Source of the DNA: Helicobacter didelphidarum
Lineage (GTDB): Bacteria; Campylobacterota; Campylobacteria; Campylobacterales; Helicobacteraceae
Assembly (NCBI RefSeq): GCF_003364195.1
Contig: NZ_NXLQ01000011.1
Coordinates: 1 to 64,000 of the forward strand
Direction of reading: 5' to 3'
Length of the DNA stretch: 64,000 nt
Shown in pieces: positions 20,696 through 30,078 of the stretch (positions within the stretch are counted from its first letter, which is position 1; each line of letters starts with the position of its first letter). Made by a program: the position numbers and the translations under genes. The notes beneath the pieces are model-generated. The model did no database searches. It was given only the letters and a program-made list of their open reading frames with translations, and was not told where the DNA came from.

Positions 20696-21334
20696 ATGTT
20701 TAGTGAGATAGAATCAGATATACACGCCCTTTTACTTGGGGCAATAGCTGTGATTGCTGTTCTTAATCCTTTTGGGAATCTCCCACAGTTTATAGCTATG
20801 ACAAATGGTGTAAAAATGCCATTCCGAAAAAAACTTTTTCGGAATATTGTCTTTACAGCTTTTTGTATAGTATTGGCATTTTTACTTTCTGGTTCTTTTA
20901 TTATGAAATATTTATTTCGTGTAAGTCTTGATGATATGCGTGTAGCAGGTGGATTAATACTCATTGTAATGAGTATGAAAAACCTTCTTTTTTCGTCAGC
21001 TTCGCAGGACTATTCAAACTATAAAAGCTTGAGATTTGAAGATTTATTTCGAAAAACAATTATTCCTATGGCATTTCCTATGCTTGTTGGACCAGGGACA
21101 CTCGCTACAGTTATTGTGATTACAGAAGATAAAAGCATGATGATAGCTATTGGTGCTGTTACACTTGCTTTTTTATTTATGTTTGCACTTTTTCATTATG
21201 CAGCAACGATTGAGATGATTTTAGGTAAGTTGGTGTTGTATATTTTTTCTCGTATCGCACTAGTTTTTATTATTGCTATGGGTACTCGTATGATAATTGG
21301 AGGATTGAAGGGTATGGGAATCTTGCAAACATAA
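20696..21334 (+). CDS. MarC family integral membrane protein
   Basis: The 212-residue protein has about six transmembrane helices. NPFGNLPQFIAMTNG at residues about 24-38 and IPMAFPMLVGPGTLATVIV at about 120-138 are the two conserved inverted-repeat loops of the MarC/UPF0056 family. The family is annotated as a putative transporter of neutral amino acids or similar solutes; its physiological role is poorly known, and it does not confer multiple antibiotic resistance as its name suggests. AAGGATTTT precedes the ATG. It is a single gene. Confidence 0.92.
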   Translation: MFSEIESDIHALLLGAIAVIAVLNPFGNLPQFIAMTNGVKMPFRKKLFRNIVFTAFCIVLAFLLSGSFIMKYLFRVSLDDMRVAGGLILIVMSMKNLLFSSASQDYSNYKSLRFEDLFRKTIIPMAFPMLVGPGTLATVIVITEDKSMMIAIGAVTLAFLFMFALFHYAATIEMILGKLVLYIFSRIALVFIIAMGTRMIIGGLKGMGILQT

Positions 21335-21711
21335 TAAAAAGAGAAATTAATAATTCTATTTTACGGTATATTTATGAGTGTCGTTTGGATTTGCAGTAGA
21401 TTTTAAGTTTGACAATTTTAGAATCTACGGATAAAAAACTTAATTATTAAGTCATTTATTTATTATTTTTTCTCTTGTATATAAATTTATTCTCTTTAAT
21501 GTATGGTGTTGTTTTTTATTATTTTAAACATATAGATAATAGATATTTATTAGAGTTATTGTTAAAAATCTTCTATCATTAAAAACTTATATTTCAATAA
21601 ATCATGAATTTTCGAGCATATTAACCATATAAGATTATGGGGAAAAATTGTAAAATTAATGTATAATTTTGTGTAAATTACTAAATCATTTAGAAAATAT
21701 AAGGATAAAAA
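21335..21711. other. Intergenic, 377 bp
   Basis: AT-rich. TGTATAAT at 21660-21667 is a likely -10 box for the SUFU-domain gene (GTG at 21712). Nothing else is recognised. Confidence 0.5.
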
Positions 21712-22389
21712 GTGGATTTAGAAGCATACAAAAAAAAGGCACAAGAACAAGAAGATTGGTCTCCTGGATGGGAAGCAATTGATAATGCTTTTAAGATTAT
21801 TTACCCTCATCAAAAACCACGACATTATGCTACAAATTTAAAAACACGTGCAAATTTAGGGGGAGATCAATATCTTGATGGTTATAGCATTTACATGTCA
21901 GAATATGGTTATCAACATGTCGTTACTTATGGTATGAGCGAGTTATATTGCAATGAAGAATCTTTTGGTGGTAAGTGGAGTGGATGGGGATATGAAATGA
22001 CATTTAAGCTTGTTGCTGAAAATTTGCAAAATTCTCTTTGGACACTTAATATGCTTGCAAATCTTGCTTTTTTTACAAATACTCAAGAGAGTTATTTGGA
22101 GAAATTACAATTTATTGTAGGTGATGGGAAATCTCTTGACCGCACAACAGAATCTGCAATCACTGGACTTATTGTTACTCATGACACCGAAATATCGGGT
22201 GTAGATACGCCACATGGCAGACTTGAATTTTTGCAATTAGTTGGGATAACACAGAAAGAACTTGAGTGGATTATGCAATATCAAGAAACAGAAGAAAATA
22301 CAAAAAAGATTCAAGAGCTTATTTATCGTATGCAAGATGATAACCCTTATCTTGCAACCGATATGAAACGAACAAAAAATTATGTATAG
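21712..22389 (+). CDS. Suppressor-of-fused (SUFU) domain protein
   Basis: Starts at GTG 21712 with AAGGAT eight bases before. The 225 residues carry the bacterial SUFU fold: DWSPGWEAIDNAFKIIYP at the start, HVVTYGMSELYC in the middle, GWGYEMTFKLV and, near the end, LEFLQLVGITQKELEWI. The fold is that of the animal Hedgehog regulator SUFU. In bacteria it recurs among immunity proteins that neutralise polymorphic or secreted toxins, but also as stand-alone proteins. No toxin gene is adjacent. The next gene is a phase-variable glycosyltransferase 48 bases downstream. It is probably a cytosolic protein; whether it is an immunity protein is open. Confidence 0.88.
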   Translation: MDLEAYKKKAQEQEDWSPGWEAIDNAFKIIYPHQKPRHYATNLKTRANLGGDQYLDGYSIYMSEYGYQHVVTYGMSELYCNEESFGGKWSGWGYEMTFKLVAENLQNSLWTLNMLANLAFFTNTQESYLEKLQFIVGDGKSLDRTTESAITGLIVTHDTEISGVDTPHGRLEFLQLVGITQKELEWIMQYQETEENTKKIQELIYRMQDDNPYLATDMKRTKNYV

Positions 22390-22436
22390 AAACTAAATTT
22401 TTCAATGATTTTATATAGTAGAATAAGGATATTAGT

Positions 22437-23515
22437 ATGGTTGTAGGATATGCACATTTTTATGCTGTTGGTGATAATATAAGAATTTTCAAATCTCTTT
22501 ATCTCTTAAAAACAATCTATCAATGTAAAGTCATTGTTTTTGGTAATACCCTCATGCACAATTTTTTGCAATATGTTGATTTTGTTGATGAGAGTGTAAT
22601 TATTGGAGATCTTGCAAATGATGGGGGGGGGGGGCGAAAGCGATTATCGATAAATATTGTTGTGATTATATTATCTTAACAAACCCAAGAAGAAAACCCA
22701 TTAAAGCTTTAGAATCTACAAACGCAAAGTGTATTATTACAGGCACTAAGATACCAAGTTTATTTTCAAAAAAATGTAAAACTGTTCCCATATATCTTTT
22801 ACCACATTATCGCAATCAAGATGGAGTAGAAAATTTATGTGCATTAGTGCGAAAGATTAATCCAAAGCTTTATGATTCTAAAATCAACACCATAGATCTA
22901 ACAAAGTCTCGTGTAAAAACAGGCAAAGAAAATAAGCGCATTATTTCAGATTTTTTTCAACATTATATAAAGGTATTGGAACAAAAAAGCGAAAATATTA
23001 ATTTGTCAAAATCTTATCTTATCATGGTTAATCCCTTTAGTCATTCTGCACAGCGATCCTTTAGAGCATTGGAGTGGTTAATGCTTATAAAGAAAATAAG
23101 CAATTTGCCCCAATGTCTTGTTTTAGTTGTAACTTATGGATCTGGGTATGATAATTTCATGTGTAATCTCAAAGAAGCAAAAATGGATTCAATACCAAAT
23201 TTACTTATTTTTCAAAACAACCATGATATTTTAAATCTTGTTGAAATAATTTCACGAGTGAGTTGTCTCATTAGTCCAAGCTCTGGTCCAATCCATATCG
23301 CTTCAAATTTATGTATTCCCACAATTGGTATTTATTCTGAACATGATACGAAAAAATGGGCAACATGGGATAGACGATATGTTGTTTTAAAGAAAATACA
23401 ACCTAGCATAGAGGAGACAGAAGAAGCAATACAAAAAACTATTGATTTGTTACAGGAATGTATAACAACAAAAACCATTCTTCCTAAAGATATTCATGCA
23501 CTTTGTGAAATATGA
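22437..23515 (+). pseudogene. Glycosyltransferase family 9 gene, out of frame at a G12 tract (phase-off)
   Basis: The first reading frame (ATG 22437, AAGGATATTAGT before it) runs through MVVGYAHFYAVGDNIRIFKS, the usual start of GT9/heptosyltransferase-like proteins, to the G tract at 22623-22634. It then stops at 22677-22679. The rest of the protein continues in another frame from the tract (AKAIIDKYCCDYIILTNPRR) to the stop at 23513-23515. It includes LIMVNPFSHSAQRSF and the conserved C-terminal nucleotide-sugar site LISPSSGPIHIASNLCIPTIGIY. Because 12 is the sequenced length, +1 or -2 G would restore a protein of about 359 residues. This is a contingency gene for surface glycan, off in this clone, not a decayed one. 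Confidence 0.88.
22623..22634 (+). repeat. Homopolymer G12, phase-variation switch of the GT9 gene
   Basis: Twelve G bases begin exactly on a codon boundary of the upstream frame. The downstream frame is in register when the number is 10 or 13. As given the switch is off. Confidence 0.9.
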
Positions 23516-23628
23516 AATTCTATAAGAAATAGAAAGGTTGTTTGAATGTATAAAATACAAATGATATTATTACAGAATCCTGCTTTATGTAACTTATCTT
23601 AAAACAGATTGTGTTAGATATGCATTAT

Positions 23629-25179
23629 TTATGATTTTATTGCCAAAAGTTTTTGAGCCTCATGTAATAGTTGGTTTTTTTCATTTTTACATTTATCATG
23701 AATAACACGCAATACAAGAATTTCTAGCATTTTTCCAATTTCTTCTCCCTTGAGTGTAACACCATTTTCTTTGCAAAGCATAAGCAAATCTTTACCATTA
23801 AGTAAAAGTGTATGTAAACAATAACACTCTTTTTTTTCAAGAATAACACTAATCCATTCATTTATAGATTCAAGCAGAAATAATTCATATTCTTCGTGGT
23901 GTTGCAAGAGAGATTCATCTAAATCTTTGTTGGCATAAAATAAAGCCATACGCAAGGCTAACCAGCTATTTATTGTATTTATACCATGATGAAAAAGTAA
24001 TGTTTTTAATTTAATTTTATTGTGCGGTAAGATATTTGGAACAGCAATAATGTCAAGAGTTTCTTTTATGGTTTTTTTGCTAAATCGTAATGTTTTTAAA
24101 TATATTTCACAAGTTTTATAATATTGTTTTACACTTTTATTATCTATAAAATTCTCTTTAAAAAAAGGATAAAGCAAAATTGCTAAACGAACACTTAGAA
24201 TCTTTGGTGCATATTGTAATGCTAAACTAACATGACAGAATCTTTGTTTATCAAAAGAATCAAAAAGAGGAAAAATATAATCAATAATTTTTCGATAATA
24301 TATCATTGTATGAAAGGCATACCTCCCAAGTATTAATCGCGAAAATTCCTCACAAATACGCTCCTTAGAAATATTTTTAAGGAACGGAGTAAGGGCAAAA
24401 AGAGCATTATACGTTTTTTTATGAATGGAGAATCCAAATGGAAGTGTTGAGTGAAAACGAATGCAACGCATAATTCTTAGAGCATCTTCTTGAAAACGTA
24501 TATATGGATTGCCAACACATGCAATAGTTTTATTTGCCAGATCTTCTATCCCACCAAAATAATCATGTAGGCACATTTCACATTCAACAAAGTTGATGTT
24601 CTTATATTTTTTATATATTTGTGTAGATTTCATAGTGTCAATATATCTTGAGTTTATAGATTCTATAAATTGGATAAGGCGTTGAGGACAAGAATGTGTT
24701 TGTTCTTCTTGTGTATTCTTCGGAAGTATGTATGTGTCGAGCGATTCTAATTTCTCTTTTTTTATTTTAGTATGTATAAGATTGCAAGCAAGAGCATTTA
24801 TACTAAAATCTCGTCGTGACACATCTATCTTAAGATTAGTTGCAAAAAAAATTTCATTTGGTCTCCTACAATCACTATATTTGCCATCGATTCTATAAGT
24901 TGTAATTTCAAATACAAGATGAGTGCCAATCTTTGAAAGTCCTAATGTGCCATGTTGTGGTGCAATTTCGTATATATAAAAATCTTTGTGTATAAAAATT
25001 TCTCTTATTTGAGATGGTGTTGCATTTGTGGTAATGTCCCAGTCTTTTGGTTCTAATCCCAAAAGGCTATCGCGTACACAACCTCCAATTATAAAGGCTT
25101 CAAATTTTTGTTGTTCCAATATCACCAAGATTTCTTTAAGAATCTCTGGTATTTTTAATGAAAGGACATAAGAGTGCAT
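23629..25179 (-). CDS. cca: CCA tRNA nucleotidyltransferase / poly(A) polymerase family
   Basis: This class II nucleotidyltransferase adds CCA to tRNA 3' ends. The polymerase-beta signature is at about residues 30-55: AFIIGGCVRDSLLGLEPKDWDITT, with the D-x-D metal residues. RRDFSINALACN and the KIDVSRRDF region are the next conserved block. The RNA-binding helical part has GNPYIRFQEDALRIMRCIRF and RICEEFSRLILG. At 516 residues it is longer than minimal enzymes, with a long C-terminal domain and an insert at about 145-205 (asparagine/serine-rich, NINFVECEMCLH). AAGGAATG precedes the ATG. It is 78 bases downstream of dnaB on the same strand. Confidence 0.93.
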   Translation of the reverse strand: MHSYVLSLKIPEILKEILVILEQQKFEAFIIGGCVRDSLLGLEPKDWDITTNATPSQIREIFIHKDFYIYEIAPQHGTLGLSKIGTHLVFEITTYRIDGKYSDCRRPNEIFFATNLKIDVSRRDFSINALACNLIHTKIKKEKLESLDTYILPKNTQEEQTHSCPQRLIQFIESINSRYIDTMKSTQIYKKYKNINFVECEMCLHDYFGGIEDLANKTIACVGNPYIRFQEDALRIMRCIRFHSTLPFGFSIHKKTYNALFALTPFLKNISKERICEEFSRLILGRYAFHTMIYYRKIIDYIFPLFDSFDKQRFCHVSLALQYAPKILSVRLAILLYPFFKENFIDNKSVKQYYKTCEIYLKTLRFSKKTIKETLDIIAVPNILPHNKIKLKTLLFHHGINTINSWLALRMALFYANKDLDESLLQHHEEYELFLLESINEWISVILEKKECYCLHTLLLNGKDLLMLCKENGVTLKGEEIGKMLEILVLRVIHDKCKNEKNQLLHEAQKLLAIKS

Positions 25180-25257
25180 TTCATTCCTTATAAAAATTTA
25201 ATTCTTTTTGATGAAGCTTAAAAGAGAATCTTTCATTCATATGAATTTTGGTGTAGT

Positions 25258-26700
25258 TTAAAGTGGCATACCGCTTATGTCAATTGTATCGCTAATAGTA
25301 TAGGTCGGAGCATTTTGCAAACTCATTTTTATTTCTCTTTCTTCTGTTTCGTCTTGGAATAGAGTGTATTTTTTATTATATTTTATTTTAATTGTGCGGG
25401 TTTCACCATTTCTATTTTTTGCGAGAATAATTTCAGCCTCTTCTATTGCTGGTGCCTTGTAAATTTCTTCTTGTATAGCTTCACCTTGTTTTTGTTTGCG
25501 TTTAGCTTCTTGTTTTGATTCTCTTTCTTTATATACTTCATCACGATATAGAAAAAGTATCATATCAGCATCTTGTTCAATTGAGCCACTTTCGCGAAGG
25601 TCTGACAAAATTGGTCTTTTATCGTCTCTTGCTTCAAGTGTGCGATTAAGTTGCGAAAGTGCAACAATGGGTATATTTAATTCGCGTGCAAGGTTTTTTA
25701 ACCCACGACTAATTTCTGCAATAATCTCATGTCGTGCATTTATACCTTTATTGGTAACACCACTCATGAGTTGTAAATAATCAATCATAACGATACTTAC
25801 ACTATCATCTTTTGTCTTAAGTTTGCGAAGTTTTGATCGAAGCCCTGCAAGTGTAAGGTCTGGATTGTCATCAATATAAAGCGATTTAGAGCATAATTCA
25901 TCAGCACATTGTGTCAATTTCTCCAATCCGTTATCATCTAAATCTCCTGAACGCAAAATTTGCAATGGAATAAGACTTCTTGCCGCAAACATTCTTAACA
26001 TAAGTTGTTCAGCTGGCATTTCAAGGCTAAAAAGTGCAACGCCCCTATCTCCACTTAGAATCTTGAGTGCCATACTTAAAGCCAATGCAGTTTTTCCCAT
26101 TGATGGTCTTGCTCCTACAATAATAAGTTCTCCGGGATTAAAACCTGTTGTTGCATTGTTGAGTTCTTTAAATCCCGTATCAATGCCTTTTAGTGCACCC
26201 TCCTTTGCTTTATTTTCTTTTATGAAGTGTAGGGTGGATAATACAATTTCTTTTGCATCCCTAAAATCACTTTGATAATCCTGTAAACTAAGAGAATAAA
26301 TTTTTTTTTCTACAAGCTCTAATGTCTCTTTTGCACTTGATCCATGTTTTAGGCTTTCATCTCGGATAAAGCTTGCTAGTGAAAATAATGCACGGTTAAT
26401 CGCAGCATTTTTTATTTGTTTTATATAAAAATCAATGTTTGCAATCGGAGATTCTGCTGCAATGATTGCAATATCATCAAGACTTACTTGCATGTGCTTG
26501 CCCATTTCCATACATAGACTTTCAACGGTAATTGGTATATTTGTTTTTATCATCGTTTCACATGCACGAAACATGCAAGCATGTAGAGGCAGGATAAAAT
26601 CACTATGTGTAAGAACATTGCACGCTTCATCGAATTTATCTGGGCTAAAAAGAATAGCCGATAAGACTACACGTTCAATTTGAATTATTACATTTTCCAT
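25258..26700 (-). CDS. dnaB: Replicative DNA helicase DnaB
   Basis: DnaB is the hexameric 5'-3' helicase loaded at oriC. The 480 residues show the N-terminal domain with RVVLSAILFSPDKFDEA and the RecA-like C-terminal domain with Walker A ARPSMGKTALALSMAL (about residues 190-205) and SIVMIDYLQLMSG (Walker B). ISRGLKNLARELNIPIVALSQLNRTLEAR and DLRESGSIEQDADMILFLYRDE are signature blocks. A short C-terminal extension, rich in Lys and Glu near residues 420-435 (KQEAKRKQKQGEAIQEE), lies between the last two strands and makes it slightly longer than average. It has AAAGGG upstream of ATG. Confidence 0.97.
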   Translation of the reverse strand: MENVIIQIERVVLSAILFSPDKFDEACNVLTHSDFILPLHACMFRACETMIKTNIPITVESLCMEMGKHMQVSLDDIAIIAAESPIANIDFYIKQIKNAAINRALFSLASFIRDESLKHGSSAKETLELVEKKIYSLSLQDYQSDFRDAKEIVLSTLHFIKENKAKEGALKGIDTGFKELNNATTGFNPGELIIVGARPSMGKTALALSMALKILSGDRGVALFSLEMPAEQLMLRMFAARSLIPLQILRSGDLDDNGLEKLTQCADELCSKSLYIDDNPDLTLAGLRSKLRKLKTKDDSVSIVMIDYLQLMSGVTNKGINARHEIIAEISRGLKNLARELNIPIVALSQLNRTLEARDDKRPILSDLRESGSIEQDADMILFLYRDEVYKERESKQEAKRKQKQGEAIQEEIYKAPAIEEAEIILAKNRNGETRTIKIKYNKKYTLFQDETEEREIKMSLQNAPTYTISDTIDISGMPL

Positions 26701-26870
26701 AATTTTTCCCTTTTATTGATTCATTTAATATTGCAAACTTGGAGATTCTCTGTTTGTGTTGTGTTTAAGAGATATTTTTAGAATAGAGGATCTCAAGAAG
26801 AATGTTTGAAGTCATATTAAGAAATGTTACAACGATAAAAATTTTGTGTGATTGTAAGCCATTTATGGGA

Positions 26871-28358
26871 TTATTTTCCTAGTTTTGCCTTTAGATTTTT
26901 ATAATTGTCGCAACCATTGTATAAGCCAGATTCACATGCCAAACTATACATCTCAAGTGCTTGTCCAGCATTTTGGGTAATCCCTTTCCCTTCTTCATAA
27001 AGAACTCCCAAATTGTTACAACTACTCGCAACACCTCCAATACAGGCTGTATTGAAGTATTGTGCCGCTAACCCATAATTGCGTGGTGCTCCTTCAGCTC
27101 CTTGTGCATAAATCCAACCAAGATTTGCACATCCAACAACATCTCCCGCATTACATGCAACAAAATTCAAATCAACAGGATTCATATCCGCAGTATTAAT
27201 TCCATATACATTTCCTGCATTATTGAGTAGTCCTAGATTATAACAACCAAGTTGACTACCGGCATCACAAGCAAAACGATAGTATTGCAGGGCTTTATTT
27301 AAATCTTTTGGGACACCAGATCCATTTGCATACGCCCAACCAACATTATTGCATGCATCAACATCACCACCTGCACAACCAGTCATATACATTTCTGCCG
27401 CTTTTTGTTTATTATTCCCCATATTTGGGGCCTCATCATAAATCATGCCAAGATTTGCACATGCAGTAGGATCACCACCTGCACAACCTTTTTGATAATA
27501 TTTTATTGCTTTCTGTGTATCGCTTTGCACTCCCGCCCCATACATAAACATGACACCAACACCAAAGCATCCCGCAGGATTACCCTGATCGCATGCTGTG
27601 TTAAACATACTGAGAGCTTGTTTATAGTCTCCTTTTCTCGCAGCCTCAACACCAGCATTAAGCGTTGCTCCAGAGCTTTTTGGGTCGGCAAGTGCATTTT
27701 CCGTCGGACTATTATCAGAACGCGGGAAATTGTAACTCGGAGGAATTACATTAACATTTGTCGGTGCATACGGCATAGGAGGTATCCTAGGTGCATAGCT
27801 GATGGCTACATCTTGTGGTGGCATTGGTGCTATTTGAATTTGTGATCTTCTATCATCATACCATTGGTTATAATCTGGCATTTGATTCTGATTTGGATGG
27901 TTTGCTCCTTGATTGTTGGGTGGTGGATTATATGCTGGTGGTTCATAACCTTGATTATAATTAGGTGCAACCTGTGGTCTAGGCTGATAATATCCACCTC
28001 CATAATAATACCGCTCATAATTTCGTGGATCATATGGATCGTAATATCTTTCATAATTTCGTGGATCATATGGATCATAGCGATAGGGTTGATATGGCAC
28101 ATAATAACTAGGTGGGACATTTTGATAATATCCACCACGATTCGGAACATAATAACGCGGATCTCTTACATCATATCCACCATTTGATGGGACATTGGTT
28201 ATAGGACCCCTAGCGATATTTCCAGCACCCTGTTGATTACTATTTTGACTTGCTTTTCCTTGAGGGCTTCCTTGATTTGTAGCAGTATCTTCATCTTCAG
28301 CCGCATGGAGTCCAAGCGACAATCCAAGAATGAGTATTGCAAATATCCTTTTTTTCAT
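26871..28358 (-). CDS. Sel1-repeat protein with Pro/Tyr-rich N-terminal region
   Basis: ATG 28358 (MKKRIFAILILGLSLGLHAAEDED) has AAGGAACAT upstream and starts a clear signal peptide. Residues about 45-200 are low-complexity, rich in Pro, Tyr, Asn and Gly, and contain a doubled 12-residue motif DPYDPRNYERYY. The C-terminal half holds seven C-x(7)-C units (CDQGNPAGC, CAGGDPTAC, CAGGDVDAC, CDAGSQLGC, CNAGDVVGC, CIGGVASSC, CESGLYNGC) of the Sel1/Hcp type. It is likely exported and disulfide-stabilised. The Tyr/Pro region may bind a surface or peptidoglycan partner, though nothing proves that. It is the second Sel1 protein in the window. Confidence 0.88.
   Translation of the reverse strand: MKKRIFAILILGLSLGLHAAEDEDTATNQGSPQGKASQNSNQQGAGNIARGPITNVPSNGGYDVRDPRYYVPNRGGYYQNVPPSYYVPYQPYRYDPYDPRNYERYYDPYDPRNYERYYYGGGYYQPRPQVAPNYNQGYEPPAYNPPPNNQGANHPNQNQMPDYNQWYDDRRSQIQIAPMPPQDVAISYAPRIPPMPYAPTNVNVIPPSYNFPRSDNSPTENALADPKSSGATLNAGVEAARKGDYKQALSMFNTACDQGNPAGCFGVGVMFMYGAGVQSDTQKAIKYYQKGCAGGDPTACANLGMIYDEAPNMGNNKQKAAEMYMTGCAGGDVDACNNVGWAYANGSGVPKDLNKALQYYRFACDAGSQLGCYNLGLLNNAGNVYGINTADMNPVDLNFVACNAGDVVGCANLGWIYAQGAEGAPRNYGLAAQYFNTACIGGVASSCNNLGVLYEEGKGITQNAGQALEMYSLACESGLYNGCDNYKNLKAKLGK
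28015..28076. repeat. 36-bp direct repeat in the Pro/Tyr-rich coding region
   Basis: TCATAATTTCGTGGATCATA and the following bases occur at 28015 and again at 28051, giving two copies of the DPYDPRNYERYY segment in the encoded protein. Period 36 bp keeps the frame, so copy number can vary without disrupting the gene. Confidence 0.75.
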
Positions 28359-28417
28359 ACTTATGTTCCTTGATAAAATTTCTATAAAAATCAAGCAAAA
28401 TACATGCCAAATAATTC

Positions 28418-29101
28418 TTATGTATTATACAATGTTTTCAGCATTTCTATACCGACAATATTTTCCATAGAATTATCTTGGGTTACGGTATTGATTGATT
28501 TAAAATTAGTTGCCCGTTCCGGGTGTGGCATAAGGGCAAAAATATTTTTTTCTTGGTTGCATATTCCTGCAATTTTATCTATACTACCATTTATATCATT
28601 TTTATATTTTAATAAAATTTGATTGTTTGTATAGAGTGACTCTAAACCTTTCTTATCTATTTGATAGTTGCCTTCAGCATGTGCTATTGGAATCTTAATA
28701 TGTTGATTATATGTATAGTTTTGTAGCATGACATTATCGGTGTTGATAATCTCGAGCGATGTATTTTTGGCAATAAATTTTAGATTTTTGTTTCTCATTA
28801 ATACACCTGGTAGTAATTTTGTTTCACAAAGTATTTGAAATCCATTGCAAATACCAAGCACACGACCACCATTTTGTGCATATTTTTTCAGTGCTCCCAT
28901 ACTCTTTGATTGTGCTGCGATAGCCCCACAACGCAAATAGTCTCCATAGCTGAAGCCACCAGCAATAATAGCTAATTTCGTGGATTCTGGCAATGTTGTT
29001 TGTGTATGCCATATAAATTGTGTTGTATAGCCCAATTTTTGATAAATATATGCTATATCTTCATGGCAGTTTGTGCCGGGAAAATAGAGTATTGAGACCA
29101 T
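28418..29101 (-). CDS. purQ: Phosphoribosylformylglycinamidine synthase, glutaminase subunit
   Basis: PurQ supplies ammonia from glutamine to PurL in step four of purine synthesis. The 227 residues are a class I glutamine amidotransferase: SILYFPGTNCHEDIAYIY at the start, GGFSYGDYLRCGAIAA, the nucleophile elbow GRVLGICNGFQIL (Cys about 84), and ALMPHPERA with the catalytic His and Glu. The start follows the purS stop by three bases, so translation is coupled. The presence of purS and purQ implies de novo purine synthesis, which H. pylori lacks. PurL is not in the window. Confidence 0.97.
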   Translation of the reverse strand: MVSILYFPGTNCHEDIAYIYQKLGYTTQFIWHTQTTLPESTKLAIIAGGFSYGDYLRCGAIAAQSKSMGALKKYAQNGGRVLGICNGFQILCETKLLPGVLMRNKNLKFIAKNTSLEIINTDNVMLQNYTYNQHIKIPIAHAEGNYQIDKKGLESLYTNNQILLKYKNDINGSIDKIAGICNQEKNIFALMPHPERATNFKSINTVTQDNSMENIVGIEMLKTLYNT

Positions 29102-29104
29102 ATA

Positions 29105-29467
29105 TTACCTTTTTTTATGTACTTTCTTTGCACGAGAGATTGTGGTATACGAGGCTTTATCTGATTGTGTTTTTTCATTTATCAATGTGCTTTTAGAATC
29201 TTGATGCAATGAATTAGACACTTGAGATTTTATGTGAATTGTATAATCTTGAATAATTGGATTTGCTAAAAAATCCTCACAAATTTTGTTAAGCACCTTT
29301 AAAGCATGATCTTTCGAATCAGATTCTAAAGTAAGGTAAAATTTTTTATTCATTGTGACGTCCAAAACTGCAAAATCATGCCCCCGTAATGCATGCAAAA
29401 TTGCTTTAGACTCAGGATTTAATACACCATTTCTTGTGCAAACTTCAATCTCTGCTTGATATAACAT
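29105..29467 (-). CDS. purS: Phosphoribosylformylglycinamidine synthase subunit PurS, with C-terminal tail
   Basis: PurS bridges PurQ and PurL in the small-subunit form of the enzyme. Residues 1-80 match PurS (YQAEIEVCTRNGVLNPESKAILHAL, then NKKFYLTLESDSKDHALKVL and ILANPIIQDYTI-like EDFLANPIIQDYTI). Typical PurS ends near residue 80-85. Here an additional 35-40 residues, rich in Ser, Lys and Thr and ending HKKR, follow. AAGGAC precedes the ATG. The tail looks disordered and basic; I see no motif in it. The gene is directly coupled to purQ. Confidence 0.92.
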   Translation of the reverse strand: MLYQAEIEVCTRNGVLNPESKAILHALRGHDFAVLDVTMNKKFYLTLESDSKDHALKVLNKICEDFLANPIIQDYTIHIKSQVSNSLHQDSKSTLINEKTQSDKASYTTISRAKKVHKKR

Positions 29468-29594
29468 TGTTGTCCTTAACTATTTGCTTTACGCAATTAT
29501 AGAATCTTTTTCTCAAAATATCGTTTATAAATTTAAAAAACTTAACCAAACATTGTTGGGTTTTTAATATAAAATTGAAATTTGAAATATATTC

Positions 29595-29622
29595 TAAAAA
29601 ATGAATGGTTTTTTGTCGATAT
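29595..29622 (+). promoter_or_regulatory. Sigma28 (FliA) promoter of flaG
   Basis: TAAA, 16 bases, then GTCGATAT. This spacing is identical to that of the flaA promoter (TAAA-N16-GCCGATTT), and the -10 core CGAT is conserved. It is about 65 bases upstream of the flaG start. Confidence 0.7.
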
Positions 29623-29688
29623 TTTGATTATTACCAAAAATTTTATTTTGGAGATTCAATAAAGTCTAGATTCTATAAGGAGGCTATG

Positions 29689-30078
29689 ATGGAAACACAA
29701 GGAAGTGCAATGTCATCATCATTGCAAAACCAACTCATGACACTAATCAATGCTTCGGGTTCTGGGGAGACACAGGCTCGATTGGCTGTACAATCTCAAG
29801 CTGCTGAAAATAGAGAAAATAATAAACAAGAACAACAATTAAATGATAGACAGATGCACGAGGAAATGATTGCATTGTCCCGGAAACTCCAAGCAGAAAT
29901 GGAAAAAGCAAGCACAAATATCCAATTTTCTTATAATGATGAGATTAAGGCATTGGTTGTAACAGTGCGTGAAGCAACGGGGCAACGGGTTATTCGTGAG
30001 ATTCCATCTCAAGAAGCAATAGAACTTATGCGTAAAATGCGAGATGTGGTTGGTAATATCTTAGATGAACATGTATAA
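29689..30078 (+). CDS. flaG: Flagellar protein FlaG
   Basis: FlaG proteins influence filament length and are exported with flagellin. ATG 29689 is five bases after AAGGAGG; the ATG directly before it (29686) is too close. The protein is about 129 residues. The N-terminal part is disordered and Gln/Asn/Glu-rich (NRENNKQEQQLNDRQ). The conserved FlaG domain lies at the C-terminus: IQFSYNDEIKALVVTVREATGQRVIREIPSQEAIELMRKM. A sigma28 promoter precedes it, making it a late flagellar gene. It stands apart from fliD and fliS, which are not in the window. Confidence 0.92.
   Translation: METQGSAMSSSLQNQLMTLINASGSGETQARLAVQSQAAENRENNKQEQQLNDRQMHEEMIALSRKLQAEMEKASTNIQFSYNDEIKALVVTVREATGQRVIREIPSQEAIELMRKMRDVVGNILDEHV

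Noticed and set aside
22437-22679. A complete 80-residue protein ending after the G tract
   Set aside because: The frame after the tract gives a meaningless basic tail, while the other frame continues a GT9 domain; it is the off-state product.
27405-28187. Plus-strand open frames opposite the Sel1/Pro-Tyr-rich gene
   Set aside because: They are rich in Ile, Trp and Cys, as expected from the complement of Pro/Tyr/Gly codons, and lack ribosome sites.
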